A program made the position numbers and the translations under genes. Under the pieces are notes generated by a model, which saw only the letters and a list, made by a program, of their open reading frames with translations, was not told where the DNA came from and searched no databases. This document shows, piece by piece, positions 31,436-41,829 of a stretch of DNA of 64,000 bases; the stretch's first letter is position 1, and the number at the start of each line of letters is the position of its first letter. Source of the DNA: Isochrysis galbana (taxonomy: Eukaryota; Haptophyta; Isochrysidales; Isochrysidaceae); contig CM030935.1 of assembly GCA_018136815.1 (NCBI GenBank), forward strand, positions 4,973,691-5,037,690, written 5' to 3'.

Positions 31436-31858
31436 CTCGCGTTTTAGGCTAAGTCGCGCGATCAGGTATCGCCGGTGCAAGGAACCGCCCCCATGTGTGA
31501 CCCTGATTCCCCCTCAGGTGTTGGCCGTTGAATTATATCGTGGCGCTATTTTACTTCGGTCTTCATCAACTCACTTAAGGGTTTTCGAAAGATTCCCTCC
31601 TTATTCCTGTGCGTAACTGTCGCCCCGTCGGATCGTCCGTCGCCCCGTCGCTCTCTTGTCGGCATTCTCTTCCTTGTTCGGTCTGCCAGCGGGTTCCTGT
31701 GCGTTCCGTGATAGGGATACGTTAGTGTGGAGAGTGTTGACGTGAGTGTAGTGTCATCTTGTCGGTCCCCCCGTCCCCGAAAAGAATTTTTGTTTTGGAG
31801 CTGGGTCACGTGCGAGCCAGGTGCCTTTTCGACAGGCGAGAGAGAGCGAGACCCCAGA

Positions 31859-31913
31859 GCTCGCTCCAGCGGCTAAGTCCCCGGCACCCGGGGAGATAGC
31901 CGCTGGAGCGAGC
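31859..31913. repeat. Perfect 16-bp stem hairpin
   Basis: Arms GCTCGCTCCAGCGGCT (31859-31874) and AGCCGCTGGAGCGAGC (31898-31913) are perfect complements. The 23-base loop contains a second stem, CCCCGG...CCGGGG. No T-run follows and no gene is adjacent, so I do not call a terminator; a small structured RNA or a transposon end are possible. Confidence 0.8.
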
Positions 31914-32390
31914 CCTTATTGTCACCTTTCGGCACCAGAATCTCACACTGTGACCTGTTACGGACCTATTGCGACCTGTTGACATGTCTTCTTAATAGGA
32001 CGAGGCCCCCAAAACCAAAACCTGTTGACCTTGTGCCTGTTGTCCCATCCGGGGCCGGACGGACAAGCAAGGCGGGGGAGTCACTAGCACCGACGCCGAC
32101 GCCATGGAGCTTTTCCTGGCGGGTTAGAGGGGGTTTCGGGGGGGGGGGGGGATCGATGCACTTTGCATAGGGATGTGGCGGTCAAACAGTCTACAAAAAT
32201 CATTTTGCGCCATCTCCATCTACAGCAACCCCTCCAACTTGCACGCTCCCGACCCCGAGGGGAGTTGCCGCAAGGCGGGGAATGAGGTTAAGGAAGGGAA
32301 GGGGGCGTGGCTACGGCTACGAGTAAGTGATTCAGTGCCACGGGTGAGGCGAGAACTTTAAAAGGTTTTTTTTTGCACGCTCCCGACCCG

Positions 32391-33458
32391 TTACTGACCC
32401 TTCCGTTTGCGTGCCCGACCACTCTTGCGTCCGATGCCACTATCGCTAGCAGCGCCATCTCGTCCTTGCGACGCTGCTGCACTGCTGCTCGACCTTTTAC
32501 TTGTGGCTACAAGGGCCGCCGCCGGCTTGGGCGGCTGCGCGGGCAACGCTACCTCGCGCTTCGGGCCCCGAGGGCTCGGTGCGGGTTTGCCCGCGCCGCC
32601 CTTCGCCTTCTTTCCTCCCAAAGCGATAGCCCGCACTTCAGCCTCTACCACTGCGGCCTTTGCCAACACAGCGGAGTCGTCCGCGGCAAAGCTGTCTACA
32701 CAATGAGCTGCTGCCTCCCGGATCCGATGAGCGCGCTCCCACCATGAGGAAGGGCCGTCGTACGAGTCCATCGCAATTCGGCGCGATTCATCATCAAATG
32801 TCTCTGCGCCGGCTTCAAGTGCGTCGACCAGCATTGAGAGGGACGCCTTATCGAGGGCCTCACTCTGCCGCAGCCCGTCCAGGTCCTCCGCAGCACCCTC
32901 GGTCAGTATTTCCATGTACAACCGCTTGAACGATGCGCGTAAGGTGGCCACACTGCCCTCTACCGTCTGCCCTGCTGCCCGCGGCGTGCGCTCAACGCCC
33001 CAGTCGCCGAGCGCAACCATCGAATCCTCCTCGCCCGCAGCCTCATCGCCCTCAGCCTCCTCCCCCTCACCGATCGCTCGAAGGTAAGTGTATGCAGCTG
33101 CGCGCTGCGAGGCCATCACACGGTCATAGAGTGGAAGCTGGAGCGGCGCGAGCGCCTCGCCGAGCGCGTGCGAAGGCAGCAACTCAGCCGCGCGCAGTGG
33201 CCCTCGCTCTGGCTGGTCGAGTCCGGATGGAACAGCGCGCTCAAGCGCCTCGTGCAGCTCGAGCATCGCAGCTAGGGAGCGCACAACTCCTCCGCTCAGT
33301 TCAGCAAGCCTCCTTGCGCCCGCAGCAGCAGCCGAGGGCGGCAGGCGGCTGAGGTCGACATCGGAGGGGAGCGGAGCACCAGAGAGCTCCTCAAGGGGCT
33401 CAGCGAGTGGCCCCCACTCTTCGGGCGCCCAAGATACCATCGCGGTGGCTGGCGACAT
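32391..33458 (-). CDS. Ribosome assembly protein RSA3-like
   Basis: A single open frame of 355 residues from the ATG at 33458. The key block near the middle, LRASFKRLYMEILTEGAAED followed by LDGLRQSEALDKASLSMLVD and ALEAGAETFDDESR, fits the Rsa3 C-terminal family (short helical domain with LY...LT...DLD.LR and a second LL..AL..G...F motif). Rsa3 acts in the nucleolus in early 60S assembly. The N-terminal half is leucine/alanine-rich and helical without a domain I know. The last 75 residues are lysine/arginine/serine-rich and end SGRARKRKGQ, a likely nuclear or nucleolar signal. The frame stays open for 67 codons further upstream through a GGGGA repeat encoding PPLPSP, which I take as 5' UTR. 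The protein is longer than yeast Rsa3. Confidence 0.7.
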   Translation of the reverse strand: MSPATAMVSWAPEEWGPLAEPLEELSGAPLPSDVDLSRLPPSAAAAGARRLAELSGGVVRSLAAMLELHEALERAVPSGLDQPERGPLRAAELLPSHALGEALAPLQLPLYDRVMASQRAAAYTYLRAIGEGEEAEGDEAAGEEDSMVALGDWGVERTPRAAGQTVEGSVATLRASFKRLYMEILTEGAAEDLDGLRQSEALDKASLSMLVDALEAGAETFDDESRRIAMDSYDGPSSWWERAHRIREAAAHCVDSFAADDSAVLAKAAVVEAEVRAIALGGKKAKGGAGKPAPSPRGPKREVALPAQPPKPAAALVATSKRSSSSAAASQGRDGAASDSGIGRKSGRARKRKGQ

Positions 33459-33519
33459 GGCTTTTGAGGCGAGTGAGGCGAGTGAGGTCGGGCCAGAGGA
33501 GGGAAGGTAGGGTGAGGGA

Positions 33520-33600
33520 AGAAGAAAGGGAGGGGAGGGGAGGGGAGGGGAGGGGAGGGGAGGGGAGGGGAGGGGAGGGGAGGGAGGTGGAGGAAACGGG
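33520..33600 (+). repeat. GGGGA repeat upstream of the RSA3-like gene
   Basis: About twelve GGGGA units in a row. On the gene strand this is CCCCT, part of a pyrimidine-rich leader. It lies 60-140 bases before the chosen start codon. Confidence 0.95.
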
Positions 33601-34059
33601 AGGGGAGGCGGAGAGGCGCGGCGGCGACGCGCGGCACGACGCACAGTGTGCCGCGGCATATTTTTACTTACTACCTCCGTTCCATTACTGAGACGTCAAG
33701 GAGGCTTAAAACAATAACGGTTAGCTAGACACTAATATTGAGGCCCCGCCAAAGATGTCAGAGGGGAGAGGGTACATTGGGGCTTAACATGAACATTTTG
33801 TTTCATCTCAACAGTGTGATTCGCACCTAGCTAGGGACGAAGTTGCAATGAATGGAATTCTAATCAGTGTCCTTAAGCACATCACACATCACGGCGGTGC
33901 GGCAAATCACAAATCATACTCATTCGATCCCTCCACCTCAACGATGCGCGCCAACACAAAGCTTTAATATTGAAGAGAGCACTGAATTCCTCAGGGGGGG
34001 CCTTCATGCTGAATGCTTACTCACACTTGCACAGCGGCAAGGCCCGTTGTCAGGTGGTG

Positions 34060-34170
34060 CTGAGGCCTGCGAGCGCTTCGGCTCCGGCGGCTTGGGGCGG
34101 CCCCGTTGGGGCGTCGTGACGGCGGGGGACTGGGAGAGGGGAGCGGTCGGCGCGCGCTCCATCGCTAAAA
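34060..34170 (-). mobile_element. LINE 5'-end fragment abutting a LINE 3' end
   Basis: Minus-strand TAGCGATGGAGCGCGCGCCG ACC... is the LINE start, and a GCGGCTTGGGGCGGCC block shared with 1415-1545 follows. Just before it, in the same orientation, the 3' end of the LINE at 34185-36535 finishes in a short A/T run, so the two copies are head to tail. Confidence 0.65.
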
Positions 34171-34184
34171 AAAAATCTTTCTGA

Positions 34185-36535
34185 AGATTCGGGGCTACTC
34201 GCCTACTAGCTATGGGTCACACCTGTGCCTTCGCTCTCTACATCGCCCTTAACTTCCCTCCCTCCACCTCTTTCCCTGCCCCCCTTCTTTCCTTTTTCTT
34301 CGGTTTCCGGGGTCCGGCCTCGGTACACTACCTGGGGCCTGGTTCGGAGTGTGGGGCTCGGGCAGGCCTTTCGAGTTTGTCGATAGTGTTGTGTGTGTCT
34401 GTCCGTCTTCGTCTTGTTTGTGTTAGATAGGTCCGGTTCCTAATGTCCCCGGCATCAATTTTGAGTGGCGTGCCAAAGCTTCAATTGCTAAGGTTGTCTT
34501 ACTCCCTGATCCCCTCGACAGCGTGGACGATCCCTAGCTTGGTGGTCAGTGCCACTATCTCTGCATTGGGCCTAAGTCCGCCTTTGTCGTTTCTACTAAA
34601 GATGGGTCTCAAGTCGTTCATGTCTACCCTTTTCTTGGGTTGCCTGCCCATGCCCGCCTGGGCTGTTCTCGCCGAATCGGTTTCTTGTGCGAATAGGAGT
34701 GCTTTGCTCAGCAAGGCATATCTCTCTATGGTTCTTATCAGTATTGATTCCTCCGAAAATTTTACACCATCGTAGTGTATCCTATAGAAGTTCGTGATTA
34801 TGTATCTCCACGCTAATAGGTATAGTATACATATCGCTTTCGGGGCGTCTCCTTTCGGGAAAACGAATAGGTCATCTATAATGGTTTCCTCTCTGCTCCT
34901 TTCAACCTCAGGTGAGAAGCGCGCGACTTTATTTAGTTCGCCTAGGATGTTAGTTATCCTGGGGCATTCACCTAGGTGGATCGAGGATTCCTCCGCCTCC
35001 CCACATATGCGGCATGTTTTGTTTCTGCCCGGAAAACGGTTATATGTGCCTACTCGCCTGTGTGTGATATGTTTGAAGTGCAAGTGCATGTCTCGCGTCG
35101 TTATCATTGGCGAGGTGTATAGCTTTGCGAGGTGCGCCCATGTGTCGCCTGAGGTTTGCAGTTTTTCCTCCCACTTGATCAGTCCCGTGTGGTGTTTGCG
35201 CTTGCATTTCGCTTGCTGGAGGGCCTCGGTGATATGTTCTACACCGGTGCCGTCCAGCGGCGTCTTGCCGTCTAGTGTGTATTCGTCTGCTAGCGGGTAC
35301 TCTAGCCTTTTATTGGTTTTGTACCCTTCCCCCCAATGCGCCGGTGGGGATGGGTCTAGGTTCGTGGGTGCGGCGGGCAATCTTTTCCCGACTATGGGTG
35401 TGCCTAAGTATGAGAGCTCCGCCTCATACCACCTTCCTTTGATGCTCACGTAGTATTCCCCGTCTATTGTTATTCGCAGTTCGGGTGTCGGTACCACCGG
35501 GAGGTGGTCCGAGGCGCCTTTCCCCGTAAAAAGTGCCGGGTGCGGGCCGATTGTCTGCCAATTGATGTTTGAGCATACGATGGGGGAATAGATCCTGTCT
35601 ATTCGCGTGTGAACGGTCCCCGAAAGTCGGGTGAAGCCCCCTTTGATGTTACCGTTCACTAGATTGTATGCGTCCATTAATCCTATCTCATTCATAGTCG
35701 TTCTTAGTTTGGGTCCGTGGGCGTTTCCATATTCCTCACGGTTCGTGTGCTTCCTTGTGTCTCTCTCCACATCCTCTACACAATTGAAGTCGCCTCCCAT
35801 AATGGTGTCGTGTTCTCTTCCCATGGGGCTCGTTTTCAATGTTTCTATCTGGGTGGCTCTCAAGTTGGGCGCGGCGCTCAGATATATAGATATTAGTTCC
35901 AATTCTTTAGATTCTATTACGCATCTAACTTGTAGGCATCTGCCTTCGACTAGCGTTTCCGCCGTATCCGGTAACATTTTCACTCTTGGGGCGTCTCTGG
36001 GGAGTGTCTCCCCGGTGTCGTCCTCCCTGTTGCCGCTGTCTCCCCTGATGGGGGTCCAAAGCTGCTCTTTCCAGTGCCTGTTTTGATGCGACACTTCCCC
36101 AATGGGGTCCTGTCTTGTATGGCGCCGGGCCGGCCCCTCGCGCCGGAGCACGAGGGCGGTAACGCGGCTGTGTAGGGTCCCGGCCCGGGGGCCTTCCCTC
36201 TGGGTTCGTCCCTCTGGTGCTTTGTGGTAGGTGTGGCTGTGGAATGTGCTGGAGGTGTGTTGCCTGCTGGCTGGTGCCAGCATGGCGGCCTTGTACGTGT
36301 CGTTCGTGGTGATGCGCGGGCGCGGCCCGCCGGCTCCTGTGCCCACCTGACTGGGGGGGTCGTCCTGGCGCGGTCGCTTCGGCGACAGCGGCGTTTCCAT
36401 GAGCTCTTCGTCCATCATGGCGAGGGCAGCGGCAGCGAGAGCGGGCGGCGGCGCGCGCTCCATGACCCTATCGTTTTAACGATAGTTGCGCGCTCCATCG
36501 CTAAAACTATAACAATAGTTTTCGACGTGGAGGCA
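34185..36535 (-). mobile_element. Compact LINE lacking reverse transcriptase, with a 654-residue open frame
   Basis: The frame 34499-36463 is open throughout. It starts MERAPPPALAAAALAM, passes through a disordered part, then an endonuclease-exonuclease-phosphatase (APE-type) domain with GGDFNCVEDVERD, HTRIDRIYSP and GASDHLPVVP, the motifs around the catalytic Asp/Asn, Asp and Ser-Asp-His. It then passes directly (NLDPSPPAHWGEGYKTNKRL) to the C-terminal region with a zinc knuckle CRICGEAEESSIHLGECP and LLAWRYIITNFYRIHY, ending HAVEGIRE. The reverse transcriptase and the first strands of the endonuclease are missing, yet frame is kept across both deletions. The 5' end has TATTGTTATAGTTTTAGCGA and a second ATGGAGCGCGC. 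The 3' UTR at 34200-34440 matches 44150-44370 inverted. Confidence 0.88.
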
Positions 36536-36539
36536 AGCC

Positions 36540-37030
36540 GGACAAGCAGTCATGTGTAAGTGTAAGGCTGTGAATAGGTTTGATTTTGAGCTATCTAGAT
36601 ATTAGCTAACAGGGCGCTTCGGCTATCTAGATAGATACTAATTACTAATAGTGGCTCAGCACTATCTAGATAGATACTAATAGTGCCCGAGCCTTGCCTA
36701 ATATCAGTATTAATAGTAATAGCTCTAGATATCTGCTATATGATAGTATATTTGATGTTCGAGTGTATATGTGAGTGCATGAGTCATGACATGAGTGTGT
36801 GTGGGCGAATGAGCTCATACATTACGCTTCATCGATCGCTCGGCCACACCTTGCTCGCGAACATGGCATAAGGTTTATAGGTAGATGGCACTAAATGTTG
36901 CTTCTTAGTAGTAGTATATTTGTATTGTAATGTTGTACGTAGTAATTTAGTTAGGGGAGGGGGGGGGGGGCAAAAGTCTGGCGCGAAGCCTCGCCACTCG
37001 CCACAAGTGCCAACAACCGCGGCAAGAGAC
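36540..37030. other. No gene; AT-rich stretch with CTATCTAGATAG repeats
   Basis: Positions 36590-36740 hold several copies of TATCTAGATAGATACTAAT and are far more AT-rich than the surroundings. A G run precedes the chromodomain exon. Possibly promoter sequence for the gene at 37031. Confidence 0.5.
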
Positions 37031-37204
37031 ATGGGGCGCAAGCGGACAGCAGCTGCAATGGCAATGGCGGCTGCAGATGACACATACGAGGTGGACCACA
37101 TCGTGGCGAAGCGCTTGCAGAAGGGCGAGGTTCAGTACTTGATCCGGTGGCAGGGCTTCAACGCGAAGCACGACACGTGGGAGCCCGCGACGCGGCACGG
37201 CGAG
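37031..37204 (+). CDS. Chromodomain protein, first exon (partial)
   Basis: The ATG at 37031 opens MGRKRTAAAMAMAAADDTY, then a full chromodomain: YEVDHIVAKRLQKGEVQYLI and RWQGFNAKHDTWEPATRHGE. The aromatic cage positions (Y at the start, W in RWQGF and W in TWEP) are present, so binding to methylated histone H3 lysine is expected from the family. The exon ends at a strong GAG|GTTAGT donor in phase 0. A possible next exon from 37237 (RRSFGTVLEGNTAHTLGN) keeps phase, but would need an intron of only about 32 bases and is unproven. It may be a small host chromatin protein or the tail of a chromovirus-type retroelement. VPS41 converges from the other side and ends at 37756. Confidence 0.7.
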
Positions 37205-37755
37205 GTTAGTTGACGCAATGTAGTGCGTGCTGCGCAGCGGCGTTCCTTTGGCACGGTATTGGAGGGCAACACTGCCCACACGCTCGGAAACATTCTGGGA
37301 GACCGCCCCTCGCTCGCCAAAAATCGCATCGCGCCTCTCATAGACATTGGTCTTCACGTACGCCGCGAGCTCACGATGCCAATCGGAACAATCATTCCAG
37401 TGCGTGGACTCGTAGTCTCGGCGAGTGCAGGGGAGGGAGAGGGAGGGCGGTGGGGCGAGGGGGGCGGGCTCCCTTTGCCTCCGGGAAACGTTCCGCGTCA
37501 CTCCCCCCCCCCCCCCCCCCCCGAAATCCTGCAGAACCACCTTAAAAAGCCCTGTTTGACCGCCCTACAATAACGCCACACAACGATTGCAAATCACGGG
37601 CATTTCTAGGGCATTTGCATCGGCCTTCGTCCCACAATTACATCTTGGCCCAAGAGAATGCATACCGCAAACGGAAGAGAGAGGAGCACCACCCAATCCA
37701 AATGACTTTGGCGGGGTGACGCATCGGCGCCAGCGTCGGCAGCGACGGTGGCGAC

Positions 37756-40700
37756 CTATAAGCGGCCCCCGGCGTGGGTCGCATCGCCGAGCTGCGCCCC
37801 GTCCACCACCTCAAGGACTACTCCGGCGGACAGGCCCTTGTGCCTCCTTGTGAAGGCGTGGGCGCAGTCGACCGCGGCTGCATTGGCCGCTGCGCGCAGC
37901 ACGGCGTTACGTGCGTCGTCCTGTTCGAGCATCGCGAGCAGCGTCGGCTGAAGCTTCTCAATCGGGCGGCCCTTGGGCAGACGCTCCGCAAGCGCCAGCA
38001 GGTCGATCGCGGGGGCGCTGCCTGTGCGCACGTGTGCGAGGAGGTCGTCCATGAGCACTGGCGAGGCGAGGGCGCGGCTGATGAGGATGGGCCAGAGGTT
38101 AGCCTCAGAGGTCGAGGCAAAGTCGATGGCATCGCCAACCTCGCAACGCCCGTCCATCAGAAGGGAGAGTGCCTAAAGTACAACAGGGGCATTGCGGCGT
38201 GTGAGGGGACGCAGCCGCTCGGGGGCGCGTTGCTGTAGCTACTTGGCTGCGCGAGGCATGCGGCTCTCCTGCTCCACACGTCCCATCTTACACAACAAGA
38301 GGACTTGCGCGTCGACGTTAGCTGCGTCCCTCGCCACGCAAAGCGCCGGCTCGGGGTCATAGCGATCGCTCGACTTGAGGAAGGGTACCAGGAGGTCCGG
38401 AGCATGCGATGCGTATAAGGCGGGCTGCATGTCGTGGAAGGGGAGCGAGGCTGGCGAGTGGCTCTCGAAGAGGCCATGGAGGTACTCGTGCAGCCAGAGA
38501 CCAGGAGGACTGCGAGGGGCGCGCAAGAAAGCGGAGTGGACGTGTAGCACGTCGGCGGGTCGGTGCGCGCACGAAACCAGCGCTCTCGGGTCGGCGCACG
38601 TAGGTGCAGGAGGCGGTTCTGAACGCTCGCGGTCGGCGCAGGTTGCAGCTGCCTCACTCGCATCGTGCAGATTGGAGCTGGGGCACCACGTCCACAGGGG
38701 CAAGCGCGCTCTCTGCCTCGTCGAGCAAGATGCGCCGCATGCGGGACCATGAAACCTCGCCGAGCTGTGCCACTCGTGAGCGAGCAGCATCTAAGCCGCC
38801 CGCGCTTTGCACTACGTCAAAGGCGGCAAGCGAGTGCGGTGGCGGGAGCTCGAGGAGGAGCGCGAGCGCAGCATCTGCATCCCCCCTTCGGCATGCAAGG
38901 AGGGCGAGCGCTTCAGTCAGCGCCACTGAGGGGCCGGCTGGGCGGGCGGCGCCATTGGAATCGGAATCCAGCACCGCGGCAGCGGCGCTCAGTGCCGCTG
39001 TCGCCGCGCAGCGCACAGACGGCTCTCGCCATAGGGCCGGAGGCCACTGGCGCAGTAGAATGAGCGCCTCGTCGGGCGCCTCGTTCATAAGCATGGAAAG
39101 AGCGATCTCATATGGTGTCTCCGCGGGTTCGGCATTGCCAGTGTCGCCTGTGGCGGCCGCGAGTGGTGGACGTACGGGCAGCAGCGGCGCAAGGAGCCGC
39201 ACGCAGCCGGCGCGTCCAAAGGCGCCGATCCACCTCATCCATCTCGCACTGTCGGCGCCCAACTGCGCGGCGAGCACGCGAGCCACCTTCGCCAAGGATG
39301 CTAGGTGGCCGCCAGCATCTCCATCGCTCGCACTATCCGTTTGCGTGGGATCTGTGGAGGGCCGGCCGTCGAGTCCGACAAGCTCTTCGCGCGGCGACAC
39401 GTGCTCGGCTAGGATGGCCTCAGCATAAGCTTCGGCCACAATGAGCGCCGAGTATTTGATGAGGAAGTGATGATGCCGGCGCACCAGCTCGAGCGCCGCC
39501 TCAAAGCAGCCATGTGAGAGCAGCCAACCGATCTGGTCATCCCGGTTGACCGATCTGGCGACGACAATTTCACGAGGTGCCATCACAAAGCCCACGAAGT
39601 AAGGCAAGTCGTCGGTCGGCTCCCTTGCCGCCGACATAGGTTGGTTGTCTCCCAGAGCGTGCGCTTGGGCGGAGCGTTGCAGTGAAGCATGTCCGCCTTC
39701 CAGCCGCTCCTGCGAACCGACTGAGGCATCCCTCAGGCCCGTCGCCGATGCCGCCGCAATCGCGGCCGAGCCGACGGCTACCGCCGCGGACGCGGCAGCC
39801 GACGCCGCCGATGCAGCCACCACCGCGGCGCAGTCCAGCGAGAACTGCAAGTGTCCTTCTCGCGACGCCTTGTCGGTTGGCGATGAAGCTGCACACTGAG
39901 TGAGGTCAACGCTGAGGACGTAGTCGCCAGCGCGGAGGTCTTCGAAGCCGTCAATTGGCAGCGAGTCGCAAAAGATCTCCTCGTTCGCGCGTGAGATAAG
40001 CCTGAGTTCGGGTCGTTGCGCTCCACCCGGGGGAGCCCCACCGAGGCCGTAAGCTTCCTGTACGTGCAGGACGCGCAGCGAGAGGTTGGACACGCGATCC
40101 TGCCCTCATGAACGCCGACGCCGCGCGCGCCACGCGCCGCCTCACCTCGTCCGCCGGGTCACACACGTAAGCGAGCGCGAGCAAGTCGTCGGCCCAGTCG
40201 CCCGTGGCCTCATTCCGACGAAGCCGTGCAGCGGAGACACCACATACGTAAAAGTCGAGATGCAGGATCGCCACCACCTCCATGTACTTTGACGAGCTAC
40301 TTGAGCCATCGCGTGAGCGGACCACGCCGATCTGCGCGATGACGGCACGGTGGTCTTAGGGTGGGCGCGTTCACAGCGTGGTACGGACTGCCCGTCAAAT
40401 GGAAGTGCAAAGCACGGTGGCAAGCAAGAAGCTGATGCACCGGCGCGCACGGCGCCGAATGCGGGGAGGCGGCTCGATGCACGCACCTTGATGGAGTCAG
40501 CCCATCCGATGATGAGCTCGGACTCTTTAGACCACTGCAAGTGGCATTTGAAGAGCTGGGGGGGCGGGGCACCCGGCACTCGCTCGATGTAAGAAACACG
40601 TCGGTTGTGCGCAAACTCGAAGACCTGCGATCGGGACACGTATGCGACGGGGCGATCGGCTCACGAGGTGGGCGACGGGCGCGCACCGATCAAGCATGCT

Positions 40701-41821
40701 CAGTGGGCGAGCATGTGCAGCGACTCATGCACGCGAGCGGTGCTCGCCTTGACTCCGACATCGTTGGCCCATGCCACTAGACTGCCGCTGTTTGCGATGG
40801 TAGAAATAGGGCCTTCCCCTGCGTGCACAATCGCGTCCTTGCTGCCGAACCACCCGCGCGAAGAGACGACAAGCTGGCCTGCCATCCCACCAGTGACGGT
40901 GGTACGCCGCACTTCGAAGTCAGGCTCGATGAGTGCGACCGCGCGTACTGGCCGGTGGTACCATTGTGTCGAGCTCTCGCCGTTCCGAATGTCTGAGACG
41001 ACGACAGTCCCATCCTATGGAATGGGGGTAGCACTGGATGTCAGATTCGGGCGCGCACCCGGCTCACACCGGGCAGGGCTTGGGAGTACCTGCGAGCATG
41101 AACCAACAAACTCGCCGCTTGCATCGATCGAGACGCAGTTCACGGCGGCCGAATGAGGTGCGAACCGTTGGAACTCGTTGCCTATATACGGAGGGGATGA
41201 ATCACGATGAGTGTAGAGGGTGCGTGGGCCGACGCGTGCGCAACGGTGTGTGGGCTGGCTCACCCTCGAGATCAAGGACATGTAGCGCCCCTGCTTCAGT
41301 GCCCACCACCTAGCGACACACGGCGAGGGCGGAGAGGCTTGGACGGGCCAAAGGAGGCGAGCGAAGAGGGCCGCAAAGACAGCGGGGGCGCAAGGAAGAG
41401 TCATGCGAGAGCGTCAAGATGAGCGCTGATAAGGTGGAGTCCAGAGGCCAACAGGGAAGGGGGGTAGATGGAGAGAAGAGGACAGGTTGGGCGAGAGTCA
41501 GGAAGAGTGGGGGTAAAAGGAGGTTGAGGAAGGGAGAGGGAGAGAAGGAGAGAGCGAGACAGAGACATGGTGGAGGAGAGCGAGCGGGAGGGGGAGGGGA
41601 AGGGCGAGGGTGAGGGATTGAGAGAGGTGGCAGCGTAAGAGAAGAAAACGCGCACGAGAGAGAATGAAAGCAGGGAGCTAGCGGCTGCGTCGCGGTGGAT
41701 GCTCACACACCAGTCTGCCGCCCACCACGGCGATGCATCGGCACGCGCCACCGCCCGCCAGGACTGCCGGCAGCGCGCCGCCCACCCGGCGGTACTTGAG
41801 GCGCGGCGCTACCTCCTCCAT
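37756..41821 (-). CDS. VPS41: VPS41, HOPS tethering complex subunit
   Basis: Nine exons (41711-41821, 41264-41309, 41090-41181, 40748-41014, 40487-40624, 40146-40331, 38658-40099, 38278-38509, 37756-38172) join in phase to 976 residues. Landmarks: APRLKYRRVGGALPAVLA at the N-terminus; WD-repeat strands VVGTEAGALHVLDLEG, NCVSIDASGEFVGSCSQDGT, TGGMAGQLVVSSRGWFGSKD and LVAWANDVGVK; RPELRLISRANEEIFCDSL; then the helical repeats IVVARSVNRDDQIGWLLSHG and CFEAALELVRRH, LLVPFLKSSDRYD, and DAIDFASTSEANLWPILI. VPS41 binds Rab7-type GTPases and tethers late endosomes and AP-3 vesicles to the vacuole or lysosome. An alanine-rich insert of about 80 residues lies between propeller and helices. No C-terminal RING motif is encoded. 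The intron starting at 40747 uses a GC donor (AAG|GCGAGC) if GVK|VFEF is kept, and one intron (40100-40145) is only 46 bases. Confidence 0.95.
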
Positions 41822-41829
41822 CGGCCCCA

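Larger units (their letters stand above)
29650..32390. other. No assigned gene; repeats and a MITE
   Basis: Apart from the MITE (30371-30560) and two dispersed repeats, a plus-strand frame at 30620-30828 encodes an acidic peptide (MEEEEEMPVDPDDEERQHL and on) that could be a small gene but has no family support. Positions 31450-32160 have no gene; a perfect hairpin sits at 31859-31913. Confidence 0.5.

Noticed and set aside
31859-31913. Transcription terminator hairpin
   Set aside because: There is no adjacent gene and no T-run, and intrinsic terminators are not expected in nuclear eukaryotic genes.
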